From positions 462,384 through 526,383 of the forward strand of contig NW_005179101.1 of the NCBI RefSeq assembly GCF_000350225.1: a stretch of 64,000 nucleotides of DNA, in the 5' to 3' direction. This document shows, piece after piece, positions 28,072 through 37,561 of this stretch (position 1 is the first letter of the stretch; every line of letters starts with the position of its first letter). The position numbers and the translations under genes were made by a program. The notes under the pieces were generated by a model. It was not told the DNA's origin, did no database searches, and was given only the letters and a program-made list of their open reading frames with translations. This stretch comes from Chondrus crispus (taxonomy: Eukaryota; Rhodophyta; Florideophyceae; Gigartinales; Gigartinaceae).

Positions 28072-29466
28072 ATGTTCCGCAGCGAGCAGCCTATCTACGA
28101 GTCGTCCAGGGCACGCTGTGAAAGGGATTCGGTCAATGAGGTGCAACTTCTCACCTTTGATGTGAGCAATCGATACGTTTTGCTTGTGGCAAACGGTCCT
28201 AATGAATGGAGGCTTCCGGGATTTCTTTCTGACACGGTAGATGTCACCCCGACACATGATGTGTGCAGCGCTGCTAAGACAGTCATTGGTATAGAATTTC
28301 CGTTCATTGTTCTTCGAGATTGTTACTTTGAAGAGTGGTCCGTTGAAACCGATGATCATTCAGACTCGGGAAGCCGCGGTATTATCGTTGTTGGGTGCCG
28401 TGAGAAATCTGAACGAGTGCCTTCTGGATGCAGTTGGGTGGCCATCACCGATAATCACGGAGCGGGTGTCGTCCATGTCTCGCACTCGGAGAAAGGAGCG
28501 GAGCAAGCTATTCGACGAGAACTAAAACAGGCCGCAGCCAACGTTTCGCCGCCTCGACGGGTGCCTTGGGCCTCTGTCGAATGGCACCACGAAACGCTTC
28601 GAAAAGTGCGCGAAATAATGCGTGGACACAATTTGCATGTGATGGGGGATCTGGTTCAGATCCGTACGTCCTACAGAGGAGCCGTGCTAAAGATCAAGAC
28701 GAATGAGGGTGATTACTACCTAAAATGCAGCCCATCCACGTCGAACGATGCTGGAGTGACGTCAATAATGTCAAGCGTTGCTCCCGATCTTGTCGCCAAG
28801 CCGTTGTTTGCAGACGTGGAAAGTCGTCAAATGATCCTTACCGACCACGGTGACGAGACTGGCCTGCTTGGATTGGAACTTGAAGGGCGTAAGCAGGTGA
28901 TGAGAGATCTGGCGCGTCTGCACCGCGCAAGCAGAAGTGTGTTGCCCGATTTGTTGCAGGCCGGGCTACCATGTTATTCACCGCTGTGGATGCGTGAGAA
29001 CTTGACCTCACTTTTTCAGTCTAAGGAGCTTTTGTCTGTGCGGGAAACGGAACCAAGCCAGAAGCTGTCCAACACCAAGGTCAAGCTGCAAGAATACCTG
29101 ACGGAACTTATTAGTTGGGAAATGCCTAATTGTTTGATACACAATGACGCGTTGGATGGGAACCTAACCTGGAAGAGCGCCGATGAGGGTCCAGGGTTCC
29201 GGTTTTTTGACTTTGACAGCTCTTTCGCAAGCCATCCTTTGTTTGATGTGCACTGGTACAGCCGGGGGTTGCTGGAGGTCTATGCACAGGAAATGGACAT
29301 AGCTGACATTGACGGATTGTATAGCGTGAAGAAGAAAACCTCTTATCTTTCACGGCTCGTGCGAGCATATATATACTTGGACAAGGCTAGGGAAGCGGAA
29401 GACGGTGCTCCCCGGGAGGACGCCCTTCAATGGCTAGAGAACAGTGTTCGTTTCTTGCTGATGTGA
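28072..29466 (+). CDS. Nudix-like/APH-type kinase fusion, copy A
   Basis: 464 residues from the first in-frame ATG (28072); the open frame continues upstream to 27907 without an ATG, so a 5' exon or lost start is possible. Residues ~20-150 resemble a Nudix fold (LLTFDV, then WRLPGF) but no proper Nudix box is seen, so hydrolase activity is doubtful. Residues ~190-460 are an aminoglycoside phosphotransferase/choline-kinase-like kinase: an N-lobe strand with lysine (DYYLKCS), the catalytic loop HNDALDGN (His357, Asp359, Asn364; Brenner motif HxDxxxxN) and the metal-binding DFD (380-382). The substrate is unknown; small-molecule phosphorylation is the family norm. It looks intact. A second copy lies at 35098-36492 and a broken fragment at 31877-32195. 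Confidence 0.8.
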   Translation: MFRSEQPIYESSRARCERDSVNEVQLLTFDVSNRYVLLVANGPNEWRLPGFLSDTVDVTPTHDVCSAAKTVIGIEFPFIVLRDCYFEEWSVETDDHSDSGSRGIIVVGCREKSERVPSGCSWVAITDNHGAGVVHVSHSEKGAEQAIRRELKQAAANVSPPRRVPWASVEWHHETLRKVREIMRGHNLHVMGDLVQIRTSYRGAVLKIKTNEGDYYLKCSPSTSNDAGVTSIMSSVAPDLVAKPLFADVESRQMILTDHGDETGLLGLELEGRKQVMRDLARLHRASRSVLPDLLQAGLPCYSPLWMRENLTSLFQSKELLSVRETEPSQKLSNTKVKLQEYLTELISWEMPNCLIHNDALDGNLTWKSADEGPGFRFFDFDSSFASHPLFDVHWYSRGLLEVYAQEMDIADIDGLYSVKKKTSYLSRLVRAYIYLDKAREAEDGAPREDALQWLENSVRFLLM

Positions 29467-29801
29467 CCGAAGAAGGAAAGGGTGAGCGCGTATTTTTGGA
29501 CTGAGTTAACGTGTACGACGTTGTAGTCTAGGACGAGTGGTTCTGCAGTTGGCATCAGCTCTATGCGCTTCATAATGAGTATAAAGAAAGTGCGAAAGGT
29601 TTGGCGGGAACATCAACGTCAGGACGACAGTAGAGGCCTGAAAGTGTCCGGTTCTCGTTTTGCATGCATCACCCGGCTTTATCCCTGTGCTGAAAAATAG
29701 AACATTTTTGAAAACAGAAAAAAGCAGTTTTCCGAGACATACACACACTGCACCGCGGTCGCCGGATTCGTAGTAGACAGAGGACAAGGAGGGGCGCGTT
29801 C

Positions 29802-30014
29802 ACTGGACACAGGGATAGGGGGCGCAGCGTTGGGATGAGTGCGGGCGGAAGACATGTGGTATCTGCATCCTGGGACGAGACCGTGCGGATGTGGGACGTG
29901 GATAGATGGATCAACCTTCGTTGCGAGTGGGTAGAGGACTGGCAAGACATCACGGATCGAATTCTGGGGACGGCAGACATGGGCAATGTTTCTCGTACAG
30001 GAGAAACATGGTAA
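29802..30014 (+). pseudogene. WD40-repeat fragment, copy A
   Basis: A reading containing FTGHRDRGRSVGMSAGGRHV and SASWDETVRMWDV, a textbook single WD40 blade (GH...WD), ends at a TAA near 30012. Only one blade is present, so this is the tail of a larger beta-propeller gene or a relic. Copy B carries the same fragment at 36832-37044. It lies about 340 bases after the kinase gene on the same strand, with no evidence that the two are joined. Confidence 0.6.
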
Positions 30015-30310
30015 ATAACTCCACGGAAGAGAAAAGTTGCGCGAAGGCGAGAGGACGGGGTCTGAAGCTGTCCTGGCTCGAGTGGAGACTACAGTAGACT
30101 CACTGATATGGCACGATCACGCAGTTGTAGTTGCAGTGGTGGCTAATCCGGTTGCTTCCATGAAGATAGTGGTCTAAATCGCGAAAAGCCGTAGACGCTT
30201 GCCACCCCATGTATTTGTGTTGTGTTGCAATGGTGCGTCATGGTAGTTGAGGGGGGTGGGGTTCATTTTGATGATGCGAATGCTTGAGAGTCTTGTTTCA
30301 TGGACGTTGC

Positions 30311-31785
30311 CAGTCCATATCTTTGTATCTGTGATCTACAGTATCAACCAGCTTCACGTCACCAGACTGTAATCAACAAAGCCGCCGTCTTCTACACGCC
30401 CAGCAGCCAGAGCTTTTGTGACGCAATCACCCACGTGTTACACGTGGATGTTAGCTTTACATAAATGGGCAGCGCTGTCTCTCAGGTGCGCTCTTGTACT
30501 GTACAGTGCTTTCAGATGCGCACTTGTACTCGTGACCTGCGCCACCGGTCTCTATCCTGCGGCGTCTCCACCACAACGTTTCTCCCTCCCACGCATTCCC
30601 GTGTCTGCCACACTTCCCCAGACTCACCCACCACCCCATCTAGCGTGGTTCCTTATATGCCTCCGACCTCGCGTCCACCTTGCAGACCCCCCATCACGCT
30701 AACCCGTTCGCGGCTCGTAACCGGAACAGCCATGCTCGCCCCTCGCCGACGCCAGGCCCCTATCCCCGTCCTCGTCCTCCTACCTGCCCTCTTCTTCCGC
30801 GACAGCCTCGCTCTCACCCAACATACCCTGGCCCCCAAATCACCGCAACCTTTGCATCCTCGCCTTCGTCATATTTTCGCCCCGCCTTCCTCGGACACCA
30901 TTGCAACGAGTAGGGAGCGTCTTTTAAGCACGATGTCCAGCGTTGGCGTTCACGCCACAGACGGCGTGCTGCTGATTAACAGGGGGTGGGCCCCTTTATG
31001 ACATCGTCGTGGATCATGCAAAAACTGCGGCGCTGTGGGTGCATTTATGTTGCGGTTCGCGCCCCGCAGCACGCGTATGACGGGCTATTTCCAGATACTG
31101 TACCACTTAGCTGTATTCCCGGTATCGTTGCCGTAGTCCGATGTGCAGTACCCAAGGGTACTGTGCGTGGGACGATTTTCCGGAAACTGGAAGCGATGGC
31201 AGGAATTGTCTACATCCAGCTTGCGGGAAAGCGATATAACATATCGCTTGCACATATTATGTGCACCACCACACAATGCACACCTGTCTGTGTGAAACGA
31301 GAGACAGGACATGACTTCTCTTGTGATATCCAAGTACCCATATCACAGTCTTGGTGAATTTCCGAGCATTTATTGAAGCGATGATCTTTCAAATATAGTT
31401 CATACGAGACAGTGTTGCGCGCTTGTTTTCCTTCCTGAGGCAAAATGGATGCAAAAAGACGAAAACGCCCATCAACTGAGCCAGGGTTTAGAGGCTCCAA
31501 GGAAATCAAAAGATACAAACTGTTCGCATCAGTTGCCATTGGACAGGCACCGTTGCATGCTACACGAGTAGGTCAACTCTGCGCATGTGCTTGCTCTATT
31601 GTACAGGTTCCCAGTTGTGTATTTATAGTGAACAAGCCTATACGTCCCACCGCATCGCCCCAGACCACGAAGGAGTTTTGAAGTACGGCACTGTCCTGAG
31701 CAAGGAGTTACTGTTTTGATATTCCTGTCCTTTCCGCCCGCTCCGACTCGTACGCTAACATTCCTCTTCCACATACATCACGAAC
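30311..31785. other. intergenic DNA with weak ORFs
   Basis: Unique to this position. A C-rich stretch (30540-30900) holds an ORF from ATG 30465 to 31001 (178 aa) whose second half, from Met at 30732, begins with a signal-peptide-like run (IPVLVLLPALFF). A second ORF (30986-31357, 123 aa) is unrecognised. Neither has a family match I can name. I would not call either a gene with confidence. Confidence 0.3.
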
Positions 31786-31926
31786 ATGCCGGTCGTGATG
31801 TGCAAAGTCTGCGGTGCCACTGTGGAAGTGAAACATCTTTCTACGCGCGCTGGGGAAAAGAAAAAGGAGGCTCATGTGGAGAAATATCACAAGGCTGACG
31901 GAAAGGAGTTCGACGATTGCTTCTAG
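31786..31926 (+). CDS. 46-aa zinc-finger-like small ORF
   Basis: MPVVMCKVCGATVEVKH..., with CxxC near residues 6-9 and HVEKYH (HxxxxH) near residues 30-35, ending in DDCF. The spacing suits an atypical C2H2 zinc-binding unit. The DNA is homologous to the region just upstream of the kinase ATG in copies A and B (near 27935-28060), where this frame is degraded. It may be the ancestral first exon or a separate small gene. It runs into the decayed kinase fragment that follows. Confidence 0.45.
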   Translation: MPVVMCKVCGATVEVKHLSTRAGEKKKEAHVEKYHKADGKEFDDCF

Positions 31927-32195
31927 GATTGGGGGATATACCATTCTACAGCGGACAGCCTATCTACGAGTCGTCCAGAGCACGGTGTGACAGAGATTTA
32001 GTCAATGAGGTGCTCCTTCTTACCTTTGATATGAACCATCGGTAACATTTGCCAGTGGCAAGTGGTCCTGATGAATGGAGGCTTCTGGGATTTCTTTCTG
32101 ACAAAGTAGATGATAGCGGGGCCTCGGGTGTGTGCAGCGGTGAGGACACACTCACCAGTATTAAAATTCTGTTCAGTGTTCTTCGATTTTACATG
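31877..32195 (+). pseudogene. third, decayed copy of the Nudix-like/APH gene (5' part)
   Basis: Matches 28013-28330 of copy A, covering the upstream segment and the Nudix-like region (QPIYESSRAR, NEVLLLTF, DEWRLLGFLSD). It has an in-frame stop soon after the conserved start region and loses similarity near 32195. The kinase domain is absent. It is much more diverged than copies A and B are from each other, so it is an older duplication. Confidence 0.8.
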
Positions 32196-33556
32196 CATCA
32201 CCTGGCTTTACGAAACGCTAGTCTACCAACAGCAACGAGACTGATCCACTTTGCAGAACGGCCGCTGTTTTTTGTCGATCCAGACCTCAAGCAGAGCAAG
32301 TGAAGAAAGGCTGTTTGTTGAGGATTCTGGATTGCGCTCACCCTTATAGATCCCAGCTTGAACCGGGACCACGTAGTGGTCATTAGTGGGTCTAACACCC
32401 CCAACTCCAGCGTCACACGCATCAAGCCCTGCCTTGCAGTGGCCGCCATCGCCGGAACATCGCCCGACTGTCGAGGTGTGGAGCACAATAGAGTTGTACT
32501 CTTCCTTTTCCTACTTTTGACTGAGGGAGGGGACGCGACGGCACAAGGCGGGACCTCTGAGGGGGGGGGGGGGGGCTACTGTAAAAGGCTGTGCACTCAC
32601 TCAGGAAGTCCTGAAGGATGCCTTTGATGAAGCTTTGCCGTCGGCTTGGGACCCACTTCCCATGCCACGGAGGGGCGGACAAATACCTGGATCGTCGCCA
32701 AGCACATGTTGTACAATACTTTAAGACGCTACGTCCAAGTTTGAACTGAAGTCGCCTCCAGAAAGTATTTGGGGTGGTTGTCAAGGAGTGGCCTCACGTA
32801 CGTCGCTAGGTTAGTTTAAGGTATGCTGCCTGAAATCGCTACATCTCCCGCCCATTGTCAAAAAGCGCCATTGAGGAATCCCTAACAAGAGATCGAAACT
32901 GTTTTTTTGGATCTGGGGCGTGAGCCACTGTGCATTATATCTATCTTTGTAGTCGAATTTACCTCCGTGCAGGTGTGCATAGCATAGTTGATGTTGGGAA
33001 GGGAGAGCTATTTTTTTTTCCCTTCAAATGTTTGTGTTCCTTTGCCTGTACTGCGCATCCATAAATTGCGACATTATGCACATTTCGATCATATCTCCGG
33101 GACGTGGTTGTGCGCGTGATGGAGTGGCACGAAGCTTTCGTCCTGCGCGATGCGACGCCTGCCTAAAGCGCATGGACCCGAAGGCCTGAATTCCTTTATT
33201 GCGTCATACCAACTCTTCAGCAGTGCGCGCGATAGCTCATTTTCACCTCGTGGGACTTGCTTCACTTATCTCGGGCACTTTTGTTACTCGAATCGCATGA
33301 CTCGCTCTCATACGCAGTTGTTTCTGACAGGAATATCCTTAAATCCCAGGAACGAAGTCACAGGTTAGCTGGCAGCGTCAGGCAGTCCTTGTCTTTAACC
33401 AGTGTAAACCGCTGTCATCACTGGATATCTACCTAGATTTGCAGCTGGAAAAAACTCAAGAGTACAAACAATGCAAGCAGCCAACGTGCGCGGACATGGG
33501 GGCAAGGCGAACTGTTCACGAATGGCAACAAAGCGCTTTCTTGATCGCGAGTGATT
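32196..33556. other. unrecognised intergenic DNA
   Basis: No protein or repeat recognised. It contains a run of 15 G (32561-32575) preceded by further G-runs, able to form a G-quadruplex. Only short ORFs occur in all frames. Confidence 0.4.
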
Positions 33557-34480
33557 TCACCCCGCCCGAATTGCGACGAAAACCGATCCATGTGAACAAA
33601 TATTGCAGATGTACGAATTGAGCAGAGGTGGTCGGCGCGCACAATGTCGGCGAAATAGACAATCCTGCAGTGCTAAGCAATTGTGTAATTGCCTATGAGC
33701 TTTCTGGGACGCTTTACTTAGAACGTGTCTTGAAGCTCGAGTGTATGTGTAACAGACAATGCCATGAAACCTACCACCGGATATCGAAGCTGTGGACAGC
33801 TGTCCAATCCTTCTTGTCGCTAGAGTTCTGTCGCTTCCTTGAAACGAATGTATAGCAGCATTACAGAGTCCTTGGTAAAGAATGGCATTTATTTTAGAAT
33901 TCATCATAGTTGGACGTCTGGCTGCTACAGAAATGGAAAATACATCATGATGTACATGGGTTTGCGCTTGCGATTGATTCGTAAGTTCAAATCGCGGCTG
34001 AGTTGTCCACATTACCTCCGTCAAGTCGCGACACGAATCTTTCGAGCCGCACCATGCCTGATGCTTGAAGACTGCGACGCAGGAAGCGATTTTCCCGCGA
34101 AAAACAAAAAATGGTGGACTGGTCTCCAATGGAATGTGTTTGAAACAAGGTACTGACTGTATCAGAGACAGTTTTGTCGAGCGGAACGGGAGAAGTCTAG
34201 ATTTTGTACGTGTGAACTCTTGAGCTGCTAATTTGCAGCAGTCTGCGCGATAAACTGACTGATGAAATGACCAGCTGGAAGCGCAACGAGCCACTTCTTG
34301 CTCAATGTCGATTTGAGACAATATTGGAATATGCCTGCGGGATTTGCCCGGTAAACGCGACTTACGACCCTTCCTATGTTTGCAGCACGCATTTCGCAAT
34401 TGTACAAGCATCCTGTCTCGGATATTCATGTCGCAGAAGCAAGACAGATACACATGTACAACATCGACATTCGGTCGCAT
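33557..34480 (-). CDS. unrecognised 307-aa ORF
   Basis: An uninterrupted frame in DNA of middling base composition, where 300 codons without a stop is unlikely by chance. The protein is rich in Arg, Ser, Cys and His with no clear hydrophobic core periodicity, signal peptide or known motif. The opposite strand has only short frames. It may be an orphan gene, an old element ORF or chance. Confidence 0.3.
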   Translation of the reverse strand: MRPNVDVVHVYLSCFCDMNIRDRMLVQLRNACCKHRKGRKSRLPGKSRRHIPILSQIDIEQEVARCASSWSFHQSVYRADCCKLAAQEFTRTKSRLLPFRSTKLSLIQSVPCFKHIPLETSPPFFVFRGKIASCVAVFKHQAWCGSKDSCRDLTEVMWTTQPRFELTNQSQAQTHVHHDVFSISVAARRPTMMNSKINAILYQGLCNAAIHSFQGSDRTLATRRIGQLSTASISGGRFHGIVCYTYTRASRHVLSKASQKAHRQLHNCLALQDCLFRRHCARRPPLLNSYICNICSHGSVFVAIRAG

Positions 34481-35097
34481 TTCAACTGAAAACGTGCAGT
34501 GTATCGGTTGTGCATTGATTAGTTGTGCGCTGTATCGTCAGCCGCATCATTTCTACTTTACGAAAGTTGCCGAGTGTGAATTGTTTTCAACCTCAGATTG
34601 ATAACACCGAATCCCAACCTCTTTTTGTTACGAAGGCCTTTCAAACAGCAACAGGGGCGTCTCTTCAAAACAGTGCTTCTACACTGGGCGCCACTATCCG
34701 CCTAGCTCTCAAGCGCAAGCTGGCAGATAAGGGTAAGCGTTGACAAGGTTTACAAAATGCAGACCGAGTCCGGCAAAATTAATGTCTCGGTGACAGGTGG
34801 CCTCGCATGAGGCCTCTTCTTAAGCTGTGAAAAGAAATTCAAATTTTGCGCAGTCGAGTACCACTGAGCTCTTTTTGACTGAGATCTTTTTGATCCAGGC
34901 CTTGCTTCTCACTTCTCACATGGTAGCGTCCCTTGCCATCTTGTACAGTACGAACATTACCCAAAAATCTGCGATCGCCTTGTACAAACGCAAACTCTCT
35001 CAACGCGCTCTACGACAACGAACACAAAAGATTTTATTGGAAAATATCACAAGCGCGACGGAAAGGGTACGCAAGATTGCTCCCAGGATTGGAACAC

Positions 35098-36492
35098 ATG
35101 TTCCGCAGCGAACAGCCTATCTACGAGTCGTCCAGGGCACGCTGTGAAAGGGATTCGGTCAATGAGGTGCAACTTCTCACCTTTGATGTGAGTAATCGAT
35201 ACGTTTTGCTTGTGGCAAACGGTCCTAATGAATGGAGGCTTCCGGGATTTCTTTCTGACACGGTAGATGTCACCCCGACACATGATGTGTGCAGCGCTGC
35301 TAAGACAGTCATTGGTATAGAATTTCCGTTCATTGTTCTTCGAGATTGTTACTTTGAAGAGTGGTCCGTTGAAACCGATGATCATTCAGACTCGGGAAGC
35401 CGCGGTATTATCGTTGTTGGGTGCCGTGAGAAATCTGAACGAGTGCCTTCTGGATGCAGTTGGGTGGCCATCACCGATAATCACGGAGCGGGTGTCGTCC
35501 ATGTCTCGCACTCGGAGAAAGGAGCGGAGCAAGCTATTCGACGAGAACTAAAACAGGCCGCAGCCAACGTTTCGCCGCCTCGACGGGTGCCTTGGGCCTC
35601 TGTCGAATGGCACCACGAAACGCTTCGAAAAGTGCGCGAAATAATGCGTGGACACAATTTGCATGTGATGGGGGATCTGGTTCAGATCCGTACGTCCTAC
35701 AGAGGAGCCGTGCTAAAGATCAAGACGAATGAGGGTGATTACTACCTAAAATGCAGCCCATCCACGTCGAACGATGCTGGAGTGACGTCAATAATGTCAA
35801 GCGTTGCTCCCGATCTTGTCGCCAAGCCGTTGTTTGCAGACGTGGAAAGTCGTCAAATGATCCTTACCGACCACGGTGACGAGACTGGCCTGTGTAGATT
35901 GGAACTTGAAGGGCGTAAGCAGGTGGTAAGAGACACGGTGCGTCTGCACCGCGCAAGCAGAAGTGTGTTGCCCGATTTGTTGCAGGCCGGGCTACCATGT
36001 TATTCACCGCTGTGGATGCGTGAGAACTTGACCTCACTTTTTCAGTCTAAGGAGCTTTTGTCTGTGCGGGAAACGGAACCAAGCCAGAAGCTGTCAAACA
36101 CCAAGGTCAAGCTGCAAGAATGCCTGACGGAACTTATTAGTTGGGAAATGCCAAATTGTTTGATACACAATGACGCGTTGGAAGGGAACCTAACCAGGAA
36201 GAGCGCCGATGAGGGTCCAGGGTTCCGGTTTTTTGACTTTGATAGCTCTTTCGCAAGCCATCCTTTGTTTGATGTGCACTGGTGCAACCGGGAATTGTTG
36301 GAGGTCTATGCACAGGAAATGAACATAGCTGACATTGATGGATTGTATAGCGTGAAGAAGAAAACCTCTTATCTTTCACGGCTCGTGCGAGCATATATAT
36401 ACTTGGACAAGGCTAGGGAAGCGGAAGACGGTGCTCCCCGGGAAGACGCCCTTCAATGGCTAGAGAACAGTGTTCGTTTCTTGCTGAGCTGA
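35098..36492 (+). CDS. Nudix-like/APH-type kinase fusion, copy B
   Basis: 464 residues, same start and architecture as copy A. The catalytic loop reads HNDALEGN and the DFD motif is kept, so it should be active if copy A is. The first ~270 residues are almost identical to copy A. The last ~190 carry about a dozen substitutions (for example LG to CR after DETGL, YSRG to CNRE near the C-terminus), far more than the first part. The reading frame is intact. Confidence 0.8.
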   Translation: MFRSEQPIYESSRARCERDSVNEVQLLTFDVSNRYVLLVANGPNEWRLPGFLSDTVDVTPTHDVCSAAKTVIGIEFPFIVLRDCYFEEWSVETDDHSDSGSRGIIVVGCREKSERVPSGCSWVAITDNHGAGVVHVSHSEKGAEQAIRRELKQAAANVSPPRRVPWASVEWHHETLRKVREIMRGHNLHVMGDLVQIRTSYRGAVLKIKTNEGDYYLKCSPSTSNDAGVTSIMSSVAPDLVAKPLFADVESRQMILTDHGDETGLCRLELEGRKQVVRDTVRLHRASRSVLPDLLQAGLPCYSPLWMRENLTSLFQSKELLSVRETEPSQKLSNTKVKLQECLTELISWEMPNCLIHNDALEGNLTRKSADEGPGFRFFDFDSSFASHPLFDVHWCNRELLEVYAQEMNIADIDGLYSVKKKTSYLSRLVRAYIYLDKAREAEDGAPREDALQWLENSVRFLLS

Positions 36493-36831
36493 CTAAAGAC
36501 GGAAAGGGTGACCACATATTTTTGGGCTGAGTTAACTAACGTGTACGATGTTGTAGTCTGGGACGAGTGGTTCTGCAGTTGGCATCAGCTCTATGCGCTT
36601 CATAATGAATATAAAGAAAGCGCGAAAGGTTTGGCGGGAACATCAACGTCAGGACGACAGTAGAGGCCTGAAAGTGTCCGGTTCTCGTTTTGCATGCATC
36701 ACCCGGCTTTATCCCTGTGCTGAAAAAAAGAACATTTTTGAAAACAGAAAAAAGCAGTTTTCCGAGACATACACACACTGCACCGCGGTCGCCGGATTCG
36801 TAGTAGACAGAGGACAAGGAGGGGCGCGTTC

Positions 36832-37044
36832 ACTGGACACAGGGATAGGGGGCGCAGCGTTGGGATGAGTGCGGGCGGAAGACATGTGGTATCTGCATCC
36901 TGGGACGAGACCGTGCGGATGTGGGACGTGGATAGATGGATCAACCTTCGTTGCGAGTGGGTAGAGGACTGGCAAGACATCACGGATCGAATTCTGGGAA
37001 CGGCAGACATGGGCAATGTTTCTCGTACAGGAGAAACATGGTAA
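36832..37044 (+). pseudogene. WD40-repeat fragment, copy B
   Basis: Same single WD40 blade as at 29802-30014 (SASWDETVRMWDV), almost identical in sequence. It ends 76 bases before the copia insertion at 37126. Confidence 0.6.
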
Positions 37045-37125
37045 ATAACTCCACGGAAGAGAAAAGTTGCGTGAAGGCGAGAGGACGGGGTCTGAAGCTG
37101 TCCTGGCTCGAGTGGAGACTACAGT

Positions 37126-37561
37126 TGTAGAGAAACACATGTGCTTGTCACAGTCGTCAACACTCGTGTGTACTCACAACGGACACACGTGTGCGAGATG
37201 GGATACGTTGACACAGATAACACGTGTAGAAGCTCGTTGCTGATAATGTGGAAGAAGCAGACAGCATTTCAGGGAGCTGACAGAAAATAATGCAGACAGC
37301 GAGCGCAACTCTTAGAGATGCGGCGTTCTCGTTACTGACAAATGTATGTACCCTACCGCTTTGTAGAGCGAGGAAAAGAAGAAGAAAGGGCACGTAATAA
37401 AATCACCAACTGTGAGTATTCACGATATTCTTTGGCAAGAATTTGCTACCGCGTTCGTACGCGAGACCCCGTGCGCTTCTGCGCGAGACGACCATCCTTT
37501 GGATATTGTCACACACACTGGAAGAATATTTTTGTATCTTCCCCCCCTGGATTTCACAACA
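37126..37561 (+). repeat. copia 5' LTR
   Basis: 436 bp, TG...CA, about 98-99% identical by eye to 42567-43000. Confidence 0.93.

Larger units (their letters stand above)
24180..30310 (+). repeat. segmental duplication, copy A (2.67 kb plus insertions)
   Basis: Matches 34672-43220 from aGTGCTTCTACACTGGGCGC to TCATGGACGTTGC. After removal of its two insertions it is about 2.67 kb. Contents: a short ORF tail (LGATIRLALKRKLADKG then stop), the Nudix-like/APH kinase gene, a WD40 fragment and non-coding DNA. The left edge cuts the LTR at 24175, suggesting that copy A is the transposed or recombined copy; this is an inference. Confidence 0.9.

Noticed and set aside
29506-29986. Minus-strand ORFs of about 90-105 aa downstream of each kinase copy
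   Set aside because: Identical in both copies simply through the duplication. They lie opposite the WD40 reading and lack motifs.
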